DNA from: an uncultured Eggerthella sp. | GTDB lineage: Bacteria; Actinomycetota; Coriobacteriia; Coriobacteriales; Eggerthellaceae | Direction of reading: 5' to 3' | Length of the DNA: 64,000 nucleotides | Assembly (NCBI GenBank): GCA_958431815.1 | Contig: CAUASB010000002.1 | Coordinates: 124,001-188,000 of the forward strand | Shown here: in pieces, positions 1 to 8,867 of the stretch | Layout: each line of letters starts with the position of its first letter | Numbering within the stretch: position 1 is the stretch's first letter | Made by a program: the position numbers and the translations under genes | The notes under the pieces: model-generated | What the model was told of the DNA's origin: nothing | Databases searched by the model: none | The model's input: the letters and a program-made list of their open reading frames with translations, nothing else

Positions 1-300
1 GATAATGCGCGCATCCACCGCCGAAGCGTACACCGGAGCATTCGTCTTCGCCTTCAGCGCAGCAAGGGCGCTGGTATGGTCGGCATGATGGTGCGTAACC
101 ACGATGGCATCGATCTTCTTACCGCCCAGTGCTTTGATGATGGCATCGGCGTTGTCGGACGGATCGACCACGAAAGTGGCCGCATCGTCTGAAATGATGT
201 AGGTGTTGTTCTCGATAGGGCCAAGCACCAAGAAGCTGATGTCTACTGCAGCACCCGTGACTTTGTACGTGCGCCCGTCCCTTTTCACTGAAACCTTCAT
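1..300 (-). CDS. MBL-fold metallo-hydrolase, N-terminal part (cut by window edge)
   Basis: The first 100 residues of a metallo-beta-lactamase-fold hydrolase are visible; the rest lies left of the window. The metal-binding motif HHHADH (about residues 70-75, giving the H-x-H-x-D-H signature) is intact and is preceded by the usual beta-strand core ending in DAIVVTH. The family includes glyoxalase II-like thioesterases and other di-zinc hydrolases; the substrate cannot be told from this part. It starts at ATG 298-300 with an AAAGG about 8 nt upstream and lies 22 bp downstream of the rel stop, so it is probably the distal gene of a recJ-rel-MBL operon. It is cytosolic, since no signal peptide is visible. 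Confidence 0.85.
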   Translation of the reverse strand, partial: MKVSVKRDGRTYKVTGAAVDISFLVLGPIENNTYIISDDAATFVVDPSDNADAIIKALGGKKIDAIVVTHHHADHTSALAALKAKTNAPVYASAVDARII

Positions 301-322
301 ATGCAATACCTTTCCGGTGCTG

Positions 323-2659
323 TTATTTGGAGGAAGTGGTTCCCGGCATCATACGACGCGCGTCGAATACACCATCGACGGTACGAAGCTTCGACAAGAT
401 GCGATCGATAACTGCCGTGTCCGAAACCTGGAACAAGAAGCGCATTTCAACCATGCCATCGCGATGTGTGTTCGTGTTAACCGAAAGCACGTTGGCGCCA
501 TGATCGGAAAGAACCGACGCCACATCGATAAGCAGGTTCAAGCGATCGAGCGCTTCCACGAAGATCTCGACGTTGAACGAAGTGCCGCCTGAAGGGCCGT
601 CCTCCTCCCAGAACACCTCGATAATGCGCTCGGGATGCTTCTTCAACTCTGCTGCATTCGGGCAGTCGTCGCGATGGACCGAAACGCCGCGGCCGCGGGT
701 AACGAAGCCCACGATTTTATCGCCCGGTACTGGGTTGCAGCAACGGGAAAGACGCACCAGAACATCGTCGATGCCTCGCACCACCACGCCATTCGAAGAA
801 TGCGTTTCGTGCTTCTTGGGACGCTTCACGCTGGTGAGCATAGGCGGCATCTTACCCGTCGAAGATGCCGAGGTGCCCATCAGGGGCTTCGACGCCTCTT
901 CGGTGCCGTTGTCCACCAAGATCTTCAGCATGCGGTTGGCAACATGCATCGGCGCTTCCTTGCCGGTGCCGATGTTCACCAGCATATCGTCGGCATCCTT
1001 GTAGCCCATGGCCTCGGACACCTCGCGCATGGCGCGCATACTCTGGGCACTGGAAATGCCGAACCCATGCTTGCGCATTTCGCGCATCAAGATGTCGCGG
1101 CCTTCCTGCAAATCGTCGGAACGGCTGATCTTGGCGAAATATGAGCGGATCTTCGAACGGGCCGAAGGCGTTTTCACGATGTTCAGCCAGTCGCGCGAAG
1201 GCGTGGCGCTTTTCTGGGTAAGGATCTCTACGCGGTCGCCCATCTGCAGCTTGTAGGACAGGGGCACGATGGAACCGTTCACCTTGGCGCCCACGCAGTG
1301 GTAACCCACTTCCGTATGGATGGCGAAGGCGAAATCAACCGGAGTGGAACCGAAGCGCAGGCTCATGGCCTTGCCCTTCGGCGTGAACACGTAGACTTCC
1401 TTCGGATCGAGGTCGGTTTTGAGCGATTTCAAGAACTCGCGCGAATCCTTGGTTTCGTCCTGCCAATCAACCATTTCGCGCAGCCAGGCAATCTGCTTGT
1501 CGAACGCCGATTCGGCACCCTTGCCGCCCTTTTCCTTGTAGCGCCAATGCGCCGCAACGCCGTATTCGCTCATGCGGTGCATTTCCTCGGTGCGGATCTG
1601 CACTTCAAGCGGGCGGCCTGCTGGGCCGATGACCGTGGTATGCAAGCTCTGGTACATGTTGAACTTCGGCATGGCGATGTAATCTTTGAAACGCCCGGGC
1701 ATCGGGTGCCACAGGCTGTGCACCGCGCCCAACGCCGAATAGCAATCCTTCACCGATGTGGTGATAATGCGCACGGCGATAAGGTCGTAGATCTCAGAAA
1801 AGCCCTTGCCCTTCTTCGACATCTTCTGATAGATGGAATACAAGTGCTTCGGGCGGCCCATGATTTGGGATTCCACGCCGATTTTGCTCATTTCGCCGCG
1901 AAGGATGGAAATTACCTTTTGCAGGTACTCCTCGCGGTCGTGGCGTGTTTCGGCAACCATGCGGGAAACCTGCTTGAACTTGGTAGGCTCCAGGTAAAAG
2001 AACGCCAAGTCTTCCAATTCCCATTTGATGGAGCTGATGCCCAAGCGGTGCGCAATGGGAGCATAGATTTCCAGCGTTTCGCGTGCCTTGAAGATGCGGC
2101 GGTCTTCGCGCAGCGCGGAAAGCGTGCGCATGTTATGCAGGCGGTCGGCAAGCTTGATAACAATAACGCGAATGTCTTTGCTCATGGCAATGAGCATCTT
2201 GCGGAACGTCTGCGCCTGTTCGTCGGAAAGCGTTTCAACCTCGATCTTCGTGATCTTGGTAACGCCATCGACCAAATCGGCTACCGAATCGCCGAACAGC
2301 TCTGCCACCTGCTGCTTAGTTGCCGTGGTGTCTTCCACGGTGTCGTGCAAAAGCGCAGCGATGAGCGTTTCAACGTCCATGTGAAGGTCGGCCAAGATGA
2401 TGGCAACCTCTACCGGATGGATAACGAAGGCCTCGCCCGACTTGCGCTTTTGGCCGGCATGCATCTTTTCCGCAAAGTGGAAGGCCTTTTCCAGCAAGGC
2501 CAGCTCGTCTTTGTCCAGATAGGTGGAAGCCAGCCCTTCAAGCGCCTTGAAACGCTCTTGCGGGTCGGAGCCAACCGGCGCCGAGGTGGCTGATTTGATG
2601 GTGGGGTCAACGGAAGAAGCCACCAAGCCAACTGGATGGAATTCGTTGGTGTCAGACAT
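323..2659 (-). CDS. rel: Bifunctional (p)ppGpp synthetase/hydrolase Rel
   Basis: Makes and degrades the stringent-response alarmone (p)ppGpp. The 778-residue length is normal for a long RSH protein. Domains in order are: HD hydrolase with H81 and the HD pair at about 105-106 (LLHDTVEDT); the synthetase domain at about 230-400, including the EVQIRTEEMH motif; a TGS domain at about 430-495; and a C-terminal ACT domain at about 700-775. Both active sites look complete, so the protein should be bifunctional. The ATG is preceded by AGGAGGAA, and the recJ stop lies 2 nt upstream, which implies translational coupling in one operon. Confidence 0.96.
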   Translation of the reverse strand: MSDTNEFHPVGLVASSVDPTIKSATSAPVGSDPQERFKALEGLASTYLDKDELALLEKAFHFAEKMHAGQKRKSGEAFVIHPVEVAIILADLHMDVETLIAALLHDTVEDTTATKQQVAELFGDSVADLVDGVTKITKIEVETLSDEQAQTFRKMLIAMSKDIRVIVIKLADRLHNMRTLSALREDRRIFKARETLEIYAPIAHRLGISSIKWELEDLAFFYLEPTKFKQVSRMVAETRHDREEYLQKVISILRGEMSKIGVESQIMGRPKHLYSIYQKMSKKGKGFSEIYDLIAVRIITTSVKDCYSALGAVHSLWHPMPGRFKDYIAMPKFNMYQSLHTTVIGPAGRPLEVQIRTEEMHRMSEYGVAAHWRYKEKGGKGAESAFDKQIAWLREMVDWQDETKDSREFLKSLKTDLDPKEVYVFTPKGKAMSLRFGSTPVDFAFAIHTEVGYHCVGAKVNGSIVPLSYKLQMGDRVEILTQKSATPSRDWLNIVKTPSARSKIRSYFAKISRSDDLQEGRDILMREMRKHGFGISSAQSMRAMREVSEAMGYKDADDMLVNIGTGKEAPMHVANRMLKILVDNGTEEASKPLMGTSASSTGKMPPMLTSVKRPKKHETHSSNGVVVRGIDDVLVRLSRCCNPVPGDKIVGFVTRGRGVSVHRDDCPNAAELKKHPERIIEVFWEEDGPSGGTSFNVEIFVEALDRLNLLIDVASVLSDHGANVLSVNTNTHRDGMVEMRFLFQVSDTAVIDRILSKLRTVDGVFDARRMMPGTTSSK

Positions 2660-2661
2660 GG

Positions 2662-5600
2662 CTATCGTTCCTCCTGATATTCAGTGATGGGAAGCAAAGG
2701 GCGCCTGATGCGGTTTTGCAGCTCTTCAGCCGAACCGGAAAGCACCCAGTCTTTGAAGGTCGCAAACGATTCGCGCTCGTCCATGCCTTCGCGATAGCGC
2801 ACGCTATCGTCCAGCTCGACCTTGCCCTTATAGTCTACGACATTGATGCTTTGTTCCTTGCCCGGAACCCCAGCGCAACCCTGAGATTTAATAAGGCCCA
2901 GCTCTTCGAACACCGAAACGCCGCAACGAACCTGTGAAGCGGTAATGGCGGCTCCCAGCAAGCGTGAAGAGCTTTTCGCTGCGCTTTCGGCATCGAGCGG
3001 GAAGAAGCCCTGGCCGTTCGCCCGCTGCAGGGCGCGAAGCCCGCGGTAGATCTGCGCCATGCCGTCATGCGTGGGAGCAGCGTCGTCTAAGATGCCCGCG
3101 TTCAACTGCGCATCGGCTCTGCCGAACAGCAAGTGAATCTGCGCCGGCTGCCCATCGCGACCCGCGCGGCCCGCCATCTGGTTGAACTCGACTTCACTGA
3201 AGGGCAAGTGGTACAGAACCACATGGCGCACGCCGGGAATGTCGACGCCTTCGCCGAACGCAGACGTTGCCACCAGAACCTGCAACCCGCCTTCGCGGAA
3301 CAGCGATTCCACCCGTTCGCGTTCGGAGCGCGAAAGGCCGGCATTGTAGAAGCCGATGAGCGAGGCAATATGGGGCTCCTGCTTGCGCAGGCTTCGGGTC
3401 AGGGCAATGGTTTCCATGCGCGAGTTCACGTAGATAAGCGTTTTTTCGCCCTGAGCTACCAGGTTAACCAGGTAGCGTTCGCGCTTCTTCATGTTGCGCT
3501 GGTCGACCACGGCAAGGTTGGTACGCTCGTGTTCGTCTACCACCACGCAATCGGGCGCGATGCTGAACGACTCGCAAATGCACTGCTCTACCTGGCTGTT
3601 CGCCGTTGCGGTAACAGCCAGAACCTGGGGCGATCCCAATGCGGCAACCGACTTGCCCAGCTGAGCATAGAACGGGCGGAACCCCGCTTTCGAAGTGCCC
3701 ACATGGTGGGCTTCGTCTACCACCACAAAGCCGATTGATTCCGTTGCCGCGAAATCGGCAGCATGGAACGCCAAATATTCCGGCGTGGTAAGCACGATAT
3801 CTACCTTGCGCTCGGCCAAGCCCGCCATAACTGCCGCGCGCTCTTCTGCCGTAGAAGCGCCGGTAAGCACTTCCGAGCGAATGCCGAACGAACCAAGCGT
3901 GCGATCAAGGTGAAAGGCCTGGTCGGCAACGAGTGCGCGCAGTGGGTACACGAACAAGCTGGACTTGCCGTTGGCAAGGGCTTGCTCCACTGCATGAATA
4001 TGGAAGATGAGCGATTTGCCACGCCCCGTGCCCATAATGGCAAGCGCAGACTTGCCCGCATCGAGCACGCTAAGCGCCTGCTGCTGCGATTCATGAAGCT
4101 GGGCTTCGCCCAAAAACGCGCCAACCAGAGCAGAGCGGAACCCCGCCGGATCGGCTTTGGCATATTGCTGCCACATAGCACGGTCGGCTTCCGAGGCAAT
4201 AAGGCTTTCGTTGTCTTCGCCGGGGGTTTCGTCGTCTTCTTCGGCCACCAGGCCCGATACGAATTCCTTGTCTTCGCCTAAGCACGTTTCAAGGCATTTG
4301 CAGGGAGCCAAGGGTTTCAGCGAAGAGATTACCGCTTTCACCGAACGGCGCCCGCGCCACGTGTCTATCTGCAGCTCGAACACGGCGTCGAGCGCACACC
4401 CGCAGCCCAGCAGCCCCGAGATATCAGGGCAATGGAACATGATGCTTGCCAGGGAATTCACGCCATCGGTAAGCGTGCAGGAAAGGTGCGTTTTGTCGGC
4501 ACCCACTGCTCTACCACCGGAAATAACCACGCCATGCGCCAAGAAGTGAGGGCTGGGGTTTTCCTGCCCGAACGGCGCCAGCAAATCGAGCTTGGCAACG
4601 TTTTCAAGCGTGAGCTCGGAAAGGTCGACGCTGGCATCCACCTCAATGCGCGGGATGAATTCCTCGGGCGGAAGCTTGTCCATGTAGGCGCACAAACGCT
4701 CCGAGAATTCGGGCAGCTTGCTGGCGGGAAGCGTTACGCCCACGGCAGCGTGATGGCCGCCGAAACGCGTAAGGATATCCTGGCACGAGGAAACCGCATC
4801 GAAGAGGTTCACATCGCCCACGCTGCGGCCCGACCCGTGCGCTTCGTCGCCTTCGATGGTGAACAGGATGGAAGGCACCCCGTAGCGGTTGGTAAGACGC
4901 GATGCCACGATGCCCTTCACGCCTTCGTGCCAGCCTTCGCCCGCTACCACCAAAGCGCGCTGGCCCTTGAAGGTTTTCTCTGCCTGCTCGGAGGCAACTT
5001 CGGCAAGCTCAGCTTCGATGGTACGGCGCTGGGTGTTCACGTTTTCCAGTTCGGTGGAAAGATGCGTAGCTTCGGCAAAATCGTCGCAAAGCAGCAGGTC
5101 AAGCGCAAGCTGAGCATTGCCCATACGACCTGCTGCGTTCAAACGGGGAATAATGGTGAAGCTTAAGCTGGAAGAGGAAACGGGGCTGTCGGCGGAACCC
5201 GAAGCATTCAACAGCGCCGCGATGCACGGTCGGGGGTTTTCGTTTATCATGCGCACACCCGTGCCCACCAAGGCGCGATTCTGGCTGCGCATGGGCATAA
5301 GGTCGGCCACCGTGCCAAGCGTTGCCAAGTCGATAAGCTCACGCCACAGGTTCGGCTTGCCGAAACGCGAGCCAACCGCCTGCACCACCTTCAGCGCAAC
5401 ACCGGCGCCGGCCAAAATGGAGCTGGGATTGCCATCGCATTTCGGATCAACCACCGGCACACCAACCGGCACCAGATCGGCTGGTTCGTGATGGTCGGTG
5501 ATAACCACATCGATGCCGCGTTCTTTAAGGATTTCCACTTCGTTTTTGGCGGCAATGCCGTTGTCTACGGTAACCACCAAATTCGGGTTGCAGGCGGAAG

Positions 5601-5991
5601 CCCTGTCGATTGCCGCCTGCGAAAGACCGTAGCCCTCTTCAAAACGCAACGGGATGAACGGTGTAACGCGGGCCCCGCATTCGCGCAGGCCACGCGTCGT
5701 AAGTGTGGTGGCGGAAACGCCATCAAGGTCGAAGTCGCCGAACACCAAGATGTGCTCATCGTTCTTGATGGCGTCTTCGATGCGGTTCACCGCCGCTTCC
5801 ATGTTTTCTATTTCATAGGGGTTGGCCCAATCCCGCTCAAGCGAGGGATTAAGGAATTCCTGGGCCTTTTCAACCGTATCGAACCCGCGTGCAACCAATG
5901 TGGTTGCGATGAATTGAGGCAGGTCCAACTCGGATGCAAGGCGTGAGGCTACGACTGGATCAGCCGCAGCAAGATTGATGCGCGCACTCAT
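2662..5991 (-). CDS. recJ: RecJ exonuclease fused to a RecQ-like helicase
   Basis: One continuous frame of 1109 residues joins two DNA repair enzymes. Residues 1 to about 560 are RecJ, the 5'-3' single-strand DNA exonuclease of the DHH family: metal motif DFDLDG near residue 84, VTVDNG and DHHEP near 167, DHHA1-type GGHHAAVG near 400. After an acidic linker (about 560-620) comes a superfamily 2 helicase with Walker A MGTGRGKS near 653, DEAH, TATAN and the motif VI QMAGRAGRDGQ, closest to RecQ; no HRDC domain is evident. RecJ and RecQ cooperate in end resection (RecF pathway), so a fusion is functionally sensible. I use ATG 5989-5991 with AGTAGGT upstream; an in-frame GTG at 6019-6021 would add ten residues. 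Confidence 0.92.
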   Translation of the reverse strand: MSARINLAAADPVVASRLASELDLPQFIATTLVARGFDTVEKAQEFLNPSLERDWANPYEIENMEAAVNRIEDAIKNDEHILVFGDFDLDGVSATTLTTRGLRECGARVTPFIPLRFEEGYGLSQAAIDRASACNPNLVVTVDNGIAAKNEVEILKERGIDVVITDHHEPADLVPVGVPVVDPKCDGNPSSILAGAGVALKVVQAVGSRFGKPNLWRELIDLATLGTVADLMPMRSQNRALVGTGVRMINENPRPCIAALLNASGSADSPVSSSSLSFTIIPRLNAAGRMGNAQLALDLLLCDDFAEATHLSTELENVNTQRRTIEAELAEVASEQAEKTFKGQRALVVAGEGWHEGVKGIVASRLTNRYGVPSILFTIEGDEAHGSGRSVGDVNLFDAVSSCQDILTRFGGHHAAVGVTLPASKLPEFSERLCAYMDKLPPEEFIPRIEVDASVDLSELTLENVAKLDLLAPFGQENPSPHFLAHGVVISGGRAVGADKTHLSCTLTDGVNSLASIMFHCPDISGLLGCGCALDAVFELQIDTWRGRRSVKAVISSLKPLAPCKCLETCLGEDKEFVSGLVAEEDDETPGEDNESLIASEADRAMWQQYAKADPAGFRSALVGAFLGEAQLHESQQQALSVLDAGKSALAIMGTGRGKSLIFHIHAVEQALANGKSSLFVYPLRALVADQAFHLDRTLGSFGIRSEVLTGASTAEERAAVMAGLAERKVDIVLTTPEYLAFHAADFAATESIGFVVVDEAHHVGTSKAGFRPFYAQLGKSVAALGSPQVLAVTATANSQVEQCICESFSIAPDCVVVDEHERTNLAVVDQRNMKKRERYLVNLVAQGEKTLIYVNSRMETIALTRSLRKQEPHIASLIGFYNAGLSRSERERVESLFREGGLQVLVATSAFGEGVDIPGVRHVVLYHLPFSEVEFNQMAGRAGRDGQPAQIHLLFGRADAQLNAGILDDAAPTHDGMAQIYRGLRALQRANGQGFFPLDAESAAKSSSRLLGAAITASQVRCGVSVFEELGLIKSQGCAGVPGKEQSINVVDYKGKVELDDSVRYREGMDERESFATFKDWVLSGSAEELQNRIRRPLLPITEYQEER

Positions 5992-6036
5992 AGCAATACC
6001 TACTAACTTTTTTCTTCTCACAAGGCATTGTATAAG

Positions 6037-6070
6037 AAAGGCGCGCCCCCTGTGCAGGAAGCGCGCCTTT
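6037..6070. terminator. GC-rich stem-loop between recJ and adh
   Basis: A perfect 10-bp inverted repeat (AAAGGCGCGC at 6037-6046 with GCGCGCCTTT at 6061-6070) has a 14-nt loop. Read on the minus strand it lies beyond the adh gene and is followed by a short CTTAT stretch, so it may act as a weak terminator of adh. It could equally be a processing element upstream of recJ. The 150 bases between it and the adh stop show nothing else. Confidence 0.45.
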
Positions 6071-6221
6071 GGTGCCAGCGCGTTGACGAAAGGTTGGGCA
6101 ACCAGGTTTTCGCCCCGCCTGCCCTGGGCATTTCACCACAGCAAACAGCGTTTTGCGTAGCTTTAGCGCCCATGGGGATAACGGCACATCACGCCAGAAG
6201 GCCCCTTCGTGCCAGGGCGGG

Positions 6222-7427
6222 TTAAAAAGCAGAACGATAGATGGCGCGGGCATCTTCCAGGGTGATCTTCTTGAAGCCACCGAACTCATCGCCCTTGTTG
6301 GCCTTGAGCGTTACCAGAAATGCTTCCACATCTTCGGGCTTCAAGCCGAATTCGCCGAGCTTGGCAGGCATGCCGATGCGAACGAAGAACGCTTGCAGCT
6401 CGTCGATGGCAGCCGTTACCGCATCTTCCACCGCTTCGTCGGTTTCGTCGATAGGCTCGATGCCGAACACCGCATCGGCGAACGCAAGGAAGCGGGCGGG
6501 GTCTTCGCGCCACACGTAGCGCATCCAAGCCGGCATCATAACCGCAAGGCCCGCACCGTGGGTAATGGACGCGTCAAAAGCGGAAAGCTGGTGTTCCAGC
6601 GCGTGGCTTTCCCACCCGCCAGCACGCTTGGTGGGCTGGGCCGCAAGCCCACAACCAGCCAAATCGTTGTGAGCAAGGGTGCCTGCCCACATGATGTTGG
6701 CACGCGCCTCGTAATTCGCAGGCTCGGCGATTGCCACCGGCGCTTCTTCCATAAGCGCGCGGATAAGCCCCGTGGCAATGTTGTCGGTAACCACCGAAGA
6801 CCCTGTGCCGCTGAAAAAGCGCTCGCAAATGTGCGCAATCATGTCCGTTACGCCTGCAGTCGTTTGATACGCAGGCAGCGTGAACGTCAGTTCCGGATCA
6901 AGGAAGGAAACCTGCGGGCGAATAAGATCGGAATTCACGCCGAACTTCGCATTGAATTCGTCGTTGGAAATAACACACGAACTGGAACCCTCCGAACCAG
7001 CTGCCGGAATGGTGAGCACGCACATAAGAGGCAGCGCTTCGGCGATGGGCAGCTTCTTGGCGAAGAAATCCCATACGTCGCCTTCGTAGGATGCGCCAAA
7101 GGCAATGGCTTTCGCACAGTCGATGACGCTACCGCCGCCAACAGGCAGCACCAGATCAACCTTGTTTTCGCGCGCTGCCGCAATGCCTTCGCGCACCGAG
7201 GCAACTTCCGGGTTCGGACGCACCCCGCCAAGCTCGCAGGTTTCGACGCCCGCCGCTGCAAGCGACTTCTTCACGCGGTCCAACGTGCCCAAACGCACCA
7301 CCGAACCGCCACCGTATACTAACAACGCGCGCTTGTAGCCACGCTCGACGGCATAGCGCCCTACTTCATCGGTCACGCCACGGCCGAACACGAATTTGGT
7401 CGGGGAAAAGAACTCGAAATTGTTCAT
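6222..7427 (-). CDS. Iron-containing alcohol dehydrogenase (YqhD/BDH type)
   Basis: A group III metal-dependent alcohol dehydrogenase that interconverts aldehydes or ketones with alcohols using NAD(P)H in the cytosol. The Rossmann-like N-terminal half has GGGS near residue 45 and the cofactor motif LPVGGGSVIDCAKAIA near 100. The metal-binding half has TDMIAHICE, HALEHQLSA and ITHGAGLA, which carry the usual Asp/His ligands. The 401-residue length matches butanol dehydrogenase-like and YqhD proteins. The start is ATG 7425-7427, with AAAGGA 7 nt upstream; a longer frame has no ribosome site. It stands alone, so the physiological substrate is unknown; fermentation or aldehyde detoxification are both possible. 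Confidence 0.93.
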   Translation of the reverse strand: MNNFEFFSPTKFVFGRGVTDEVGRYAVERGYKRALLVYGGGSVVRLGTLDRVKKSLAAAGVETCELGGVRPNPEVASVREGIAAARENKVDLVLPVGGGSVIDCAKAIAFGASYEGDVWDFFAKKLPIAEALPLMCVLTIPAAGSEGSSSCVISNDEFNAKFGVNSDLIRPQVSFLDPELTFTLPAYQTTAGVTDMIAHICERFFSGTGSSVVTDNIATGLIRALMEEAPVAIAEPANYEARANIMWAGTLAHNDLAGCGLAAQPTKRAGGWESHALEHQLSAFDASITHGAGLAVMMPAWMRYVWREDPARFLAFADAVFGIEPIDETDEAVEDAVTAAIDELQAFFVRIGMPAKLGEFGLKPEDVEAFLVTLKANKGDEFGGFKKITLEDARAIYRSAF

Positions 7428-7559
7428 GGAAACGTCCTTTCGGATAAAAAGCGGGGCAAAATGCCTGCACACTCAATAGAGGAAAGCCTACCGCGCACCA
7501 CAGACCGCTATTGCGACGCAACGTTTACTGGCATCGGGGAGGCGGCCTGTTGCTTCACG

Positions 7560-8783
7560 CTACGGATTGGGCTTTTGCTGCGAATGCCCACCCAGCATTT
7601 TCTTGTCGATGAACAAAACCAGATATATCAGCAAAAGCCCCAGCAGCATTACCAAGTAGAAAAGCACATACAGGGGCATATCCGCCATACCGTCGCTGTT
7701 TTCTGTTTCGTATATTGCCGCCAAGGGAGTGTTTCCAACGATCAAGGTAACAAGGGCAACGCCCACACAAGCCGCGGTGCGCACAGCAATCCATCGTTTG
7801 CGTACATCACCGAATTCCCTCGAAAACGGGAGGAATAGGAACAAACTCAACAGGAAAACAGACACCCAAATAGCCATGAACGCCTGCCCCGACAAAGGCC
7901 CGATGGAAAGCCCTTCGTTCGTAATCTCAAACGCCGCCGTCATATTGCCAATACAGAAGGTAAGCCAAGCATTCACCGCAATGTAGGCAAACCCGTTTCC
8001 CAATTTGTCTTCATCAACAATGTTCTCTATCTGGTTCAAGTACACCAAGAACAAGCCCAGCGCCAAGAGCAGTAAAAATGCGGCATCAAGCAAGGAATAG
8101 CCCTCTTCATGGGAATTGCCGATGCCGATAACAACCTCGCCGAACGCCAGCACGATAAGAAGGGCGCAACGCTCCACCAAATGGCTGCGATGGCTTTTGC
8201 CGATTTGTTTTTCAAGCCTGCTGGTAAACGAGGCGAAGCCAACCAGCACTGCCACCAGGCATAACACCTGAGCCGGTACGCTGGAGAACGCGAACGAGAA
8301 CAGCACCAACGCCGCTTGCACGGCAAGAAACACCACCACACGCTTGCCGAACTTTTCCAAAGCGGGATTTTCGCCTCGGGTCAGGTACAAGCGCAAGCAC
8401 CAATGCACGATAAGGTTCACATCGATTAAAATCCACGAAACGTTGTACAGGGTGAACTGTTCCCACCCAGTGCTGATGGCATAGGCCATGTTCATAAGCA
8501 AGAACATGTTTACCACCAGGCAAGCGATATCAAGTGCGCCGCCCGTACCGAAACGATTCATAAGCGTGGTGGTTTTGTACCACACCTGCAGCATTACCAC
8601 ATACGTGAACACAAACGTGTAATACGAGTACCACGAAACCTCGTCTTCGGCGCCGCTGATAGAAACCGGAATGATAGTGCGCATACAGAACACGAACACC
8701 AAATCGAAGAACAGCTCGATGAAACATGCCTTATCGAGCGTGCCGAACGATGCGTTTTTATAGCGTGAAAGATAATTGTTCAT
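7560..8783 (-). CDS. ltrA: LtrA-family multi-pass membrane protein
   Basis: About 407 residues with around ten to twelve hydrophobic segments. The family signatures are present: the N-terminal ELFFDLVFVF and the central HLVERCALLIVLAFGEVVIGIG. LtrA was named for a low-temperature phenotype in Listeria; its biochemical role is unsettled. I chose ATG 8781-8783 because the conserved part begins there. The ribosome site is poor, but a perfect TATAAT lies 5 nt upstream of this ATG on the same strand, which would give a leaderless message. An in-frame GTG at 8841-8843 would add 20 residues. The permease gene ends 84 bp upstream on the same strand. Confidence 0.85.
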   Translation of the reverse strand: MNNYLSRYKNASFGTLDKACFIELFFDLVFVFCMRTIIPVSISGAEDEVSWYSYYTFVFTYVVMLQVWYKTTTLMNRFGTGGALDIACLVVNMFLLMNMAYAISTGWEQFTLYNVSWILIDVNLIVHWCLRLYLTRGENPALEKFGKRVVVFLAVQAALVLFSFAFSSVPAQVLCLVAVLVGFASFTSRLEKQIGKSHRSHLVERCALLIVLAFGEVVIGIGNSHEEGYSLLDAAFLLLLALGLFLVYLNQIENIVDEDKLGNGFAYIAVNAWLTFCIGNMTAAFEITNEGLSIGPLSGQAFMAIWVSVFLLSLFLFLPFSREFGDVRKRWIAVRTAACVGVALVTLIVGNTPLAAIYETENSDGMADMPLYVLFYLVMLLGLLLIYLVLFIDKKMLGGHSQQKPNP

Positions 8784-8867
8784 GCCCGTATTATACGAAG
8801 CTCTGGGGCAAGCCTCTCGAATTACCGCCTGGTATTTCGCCACCTGCTTTTGTTTTGCATCGCAGCC

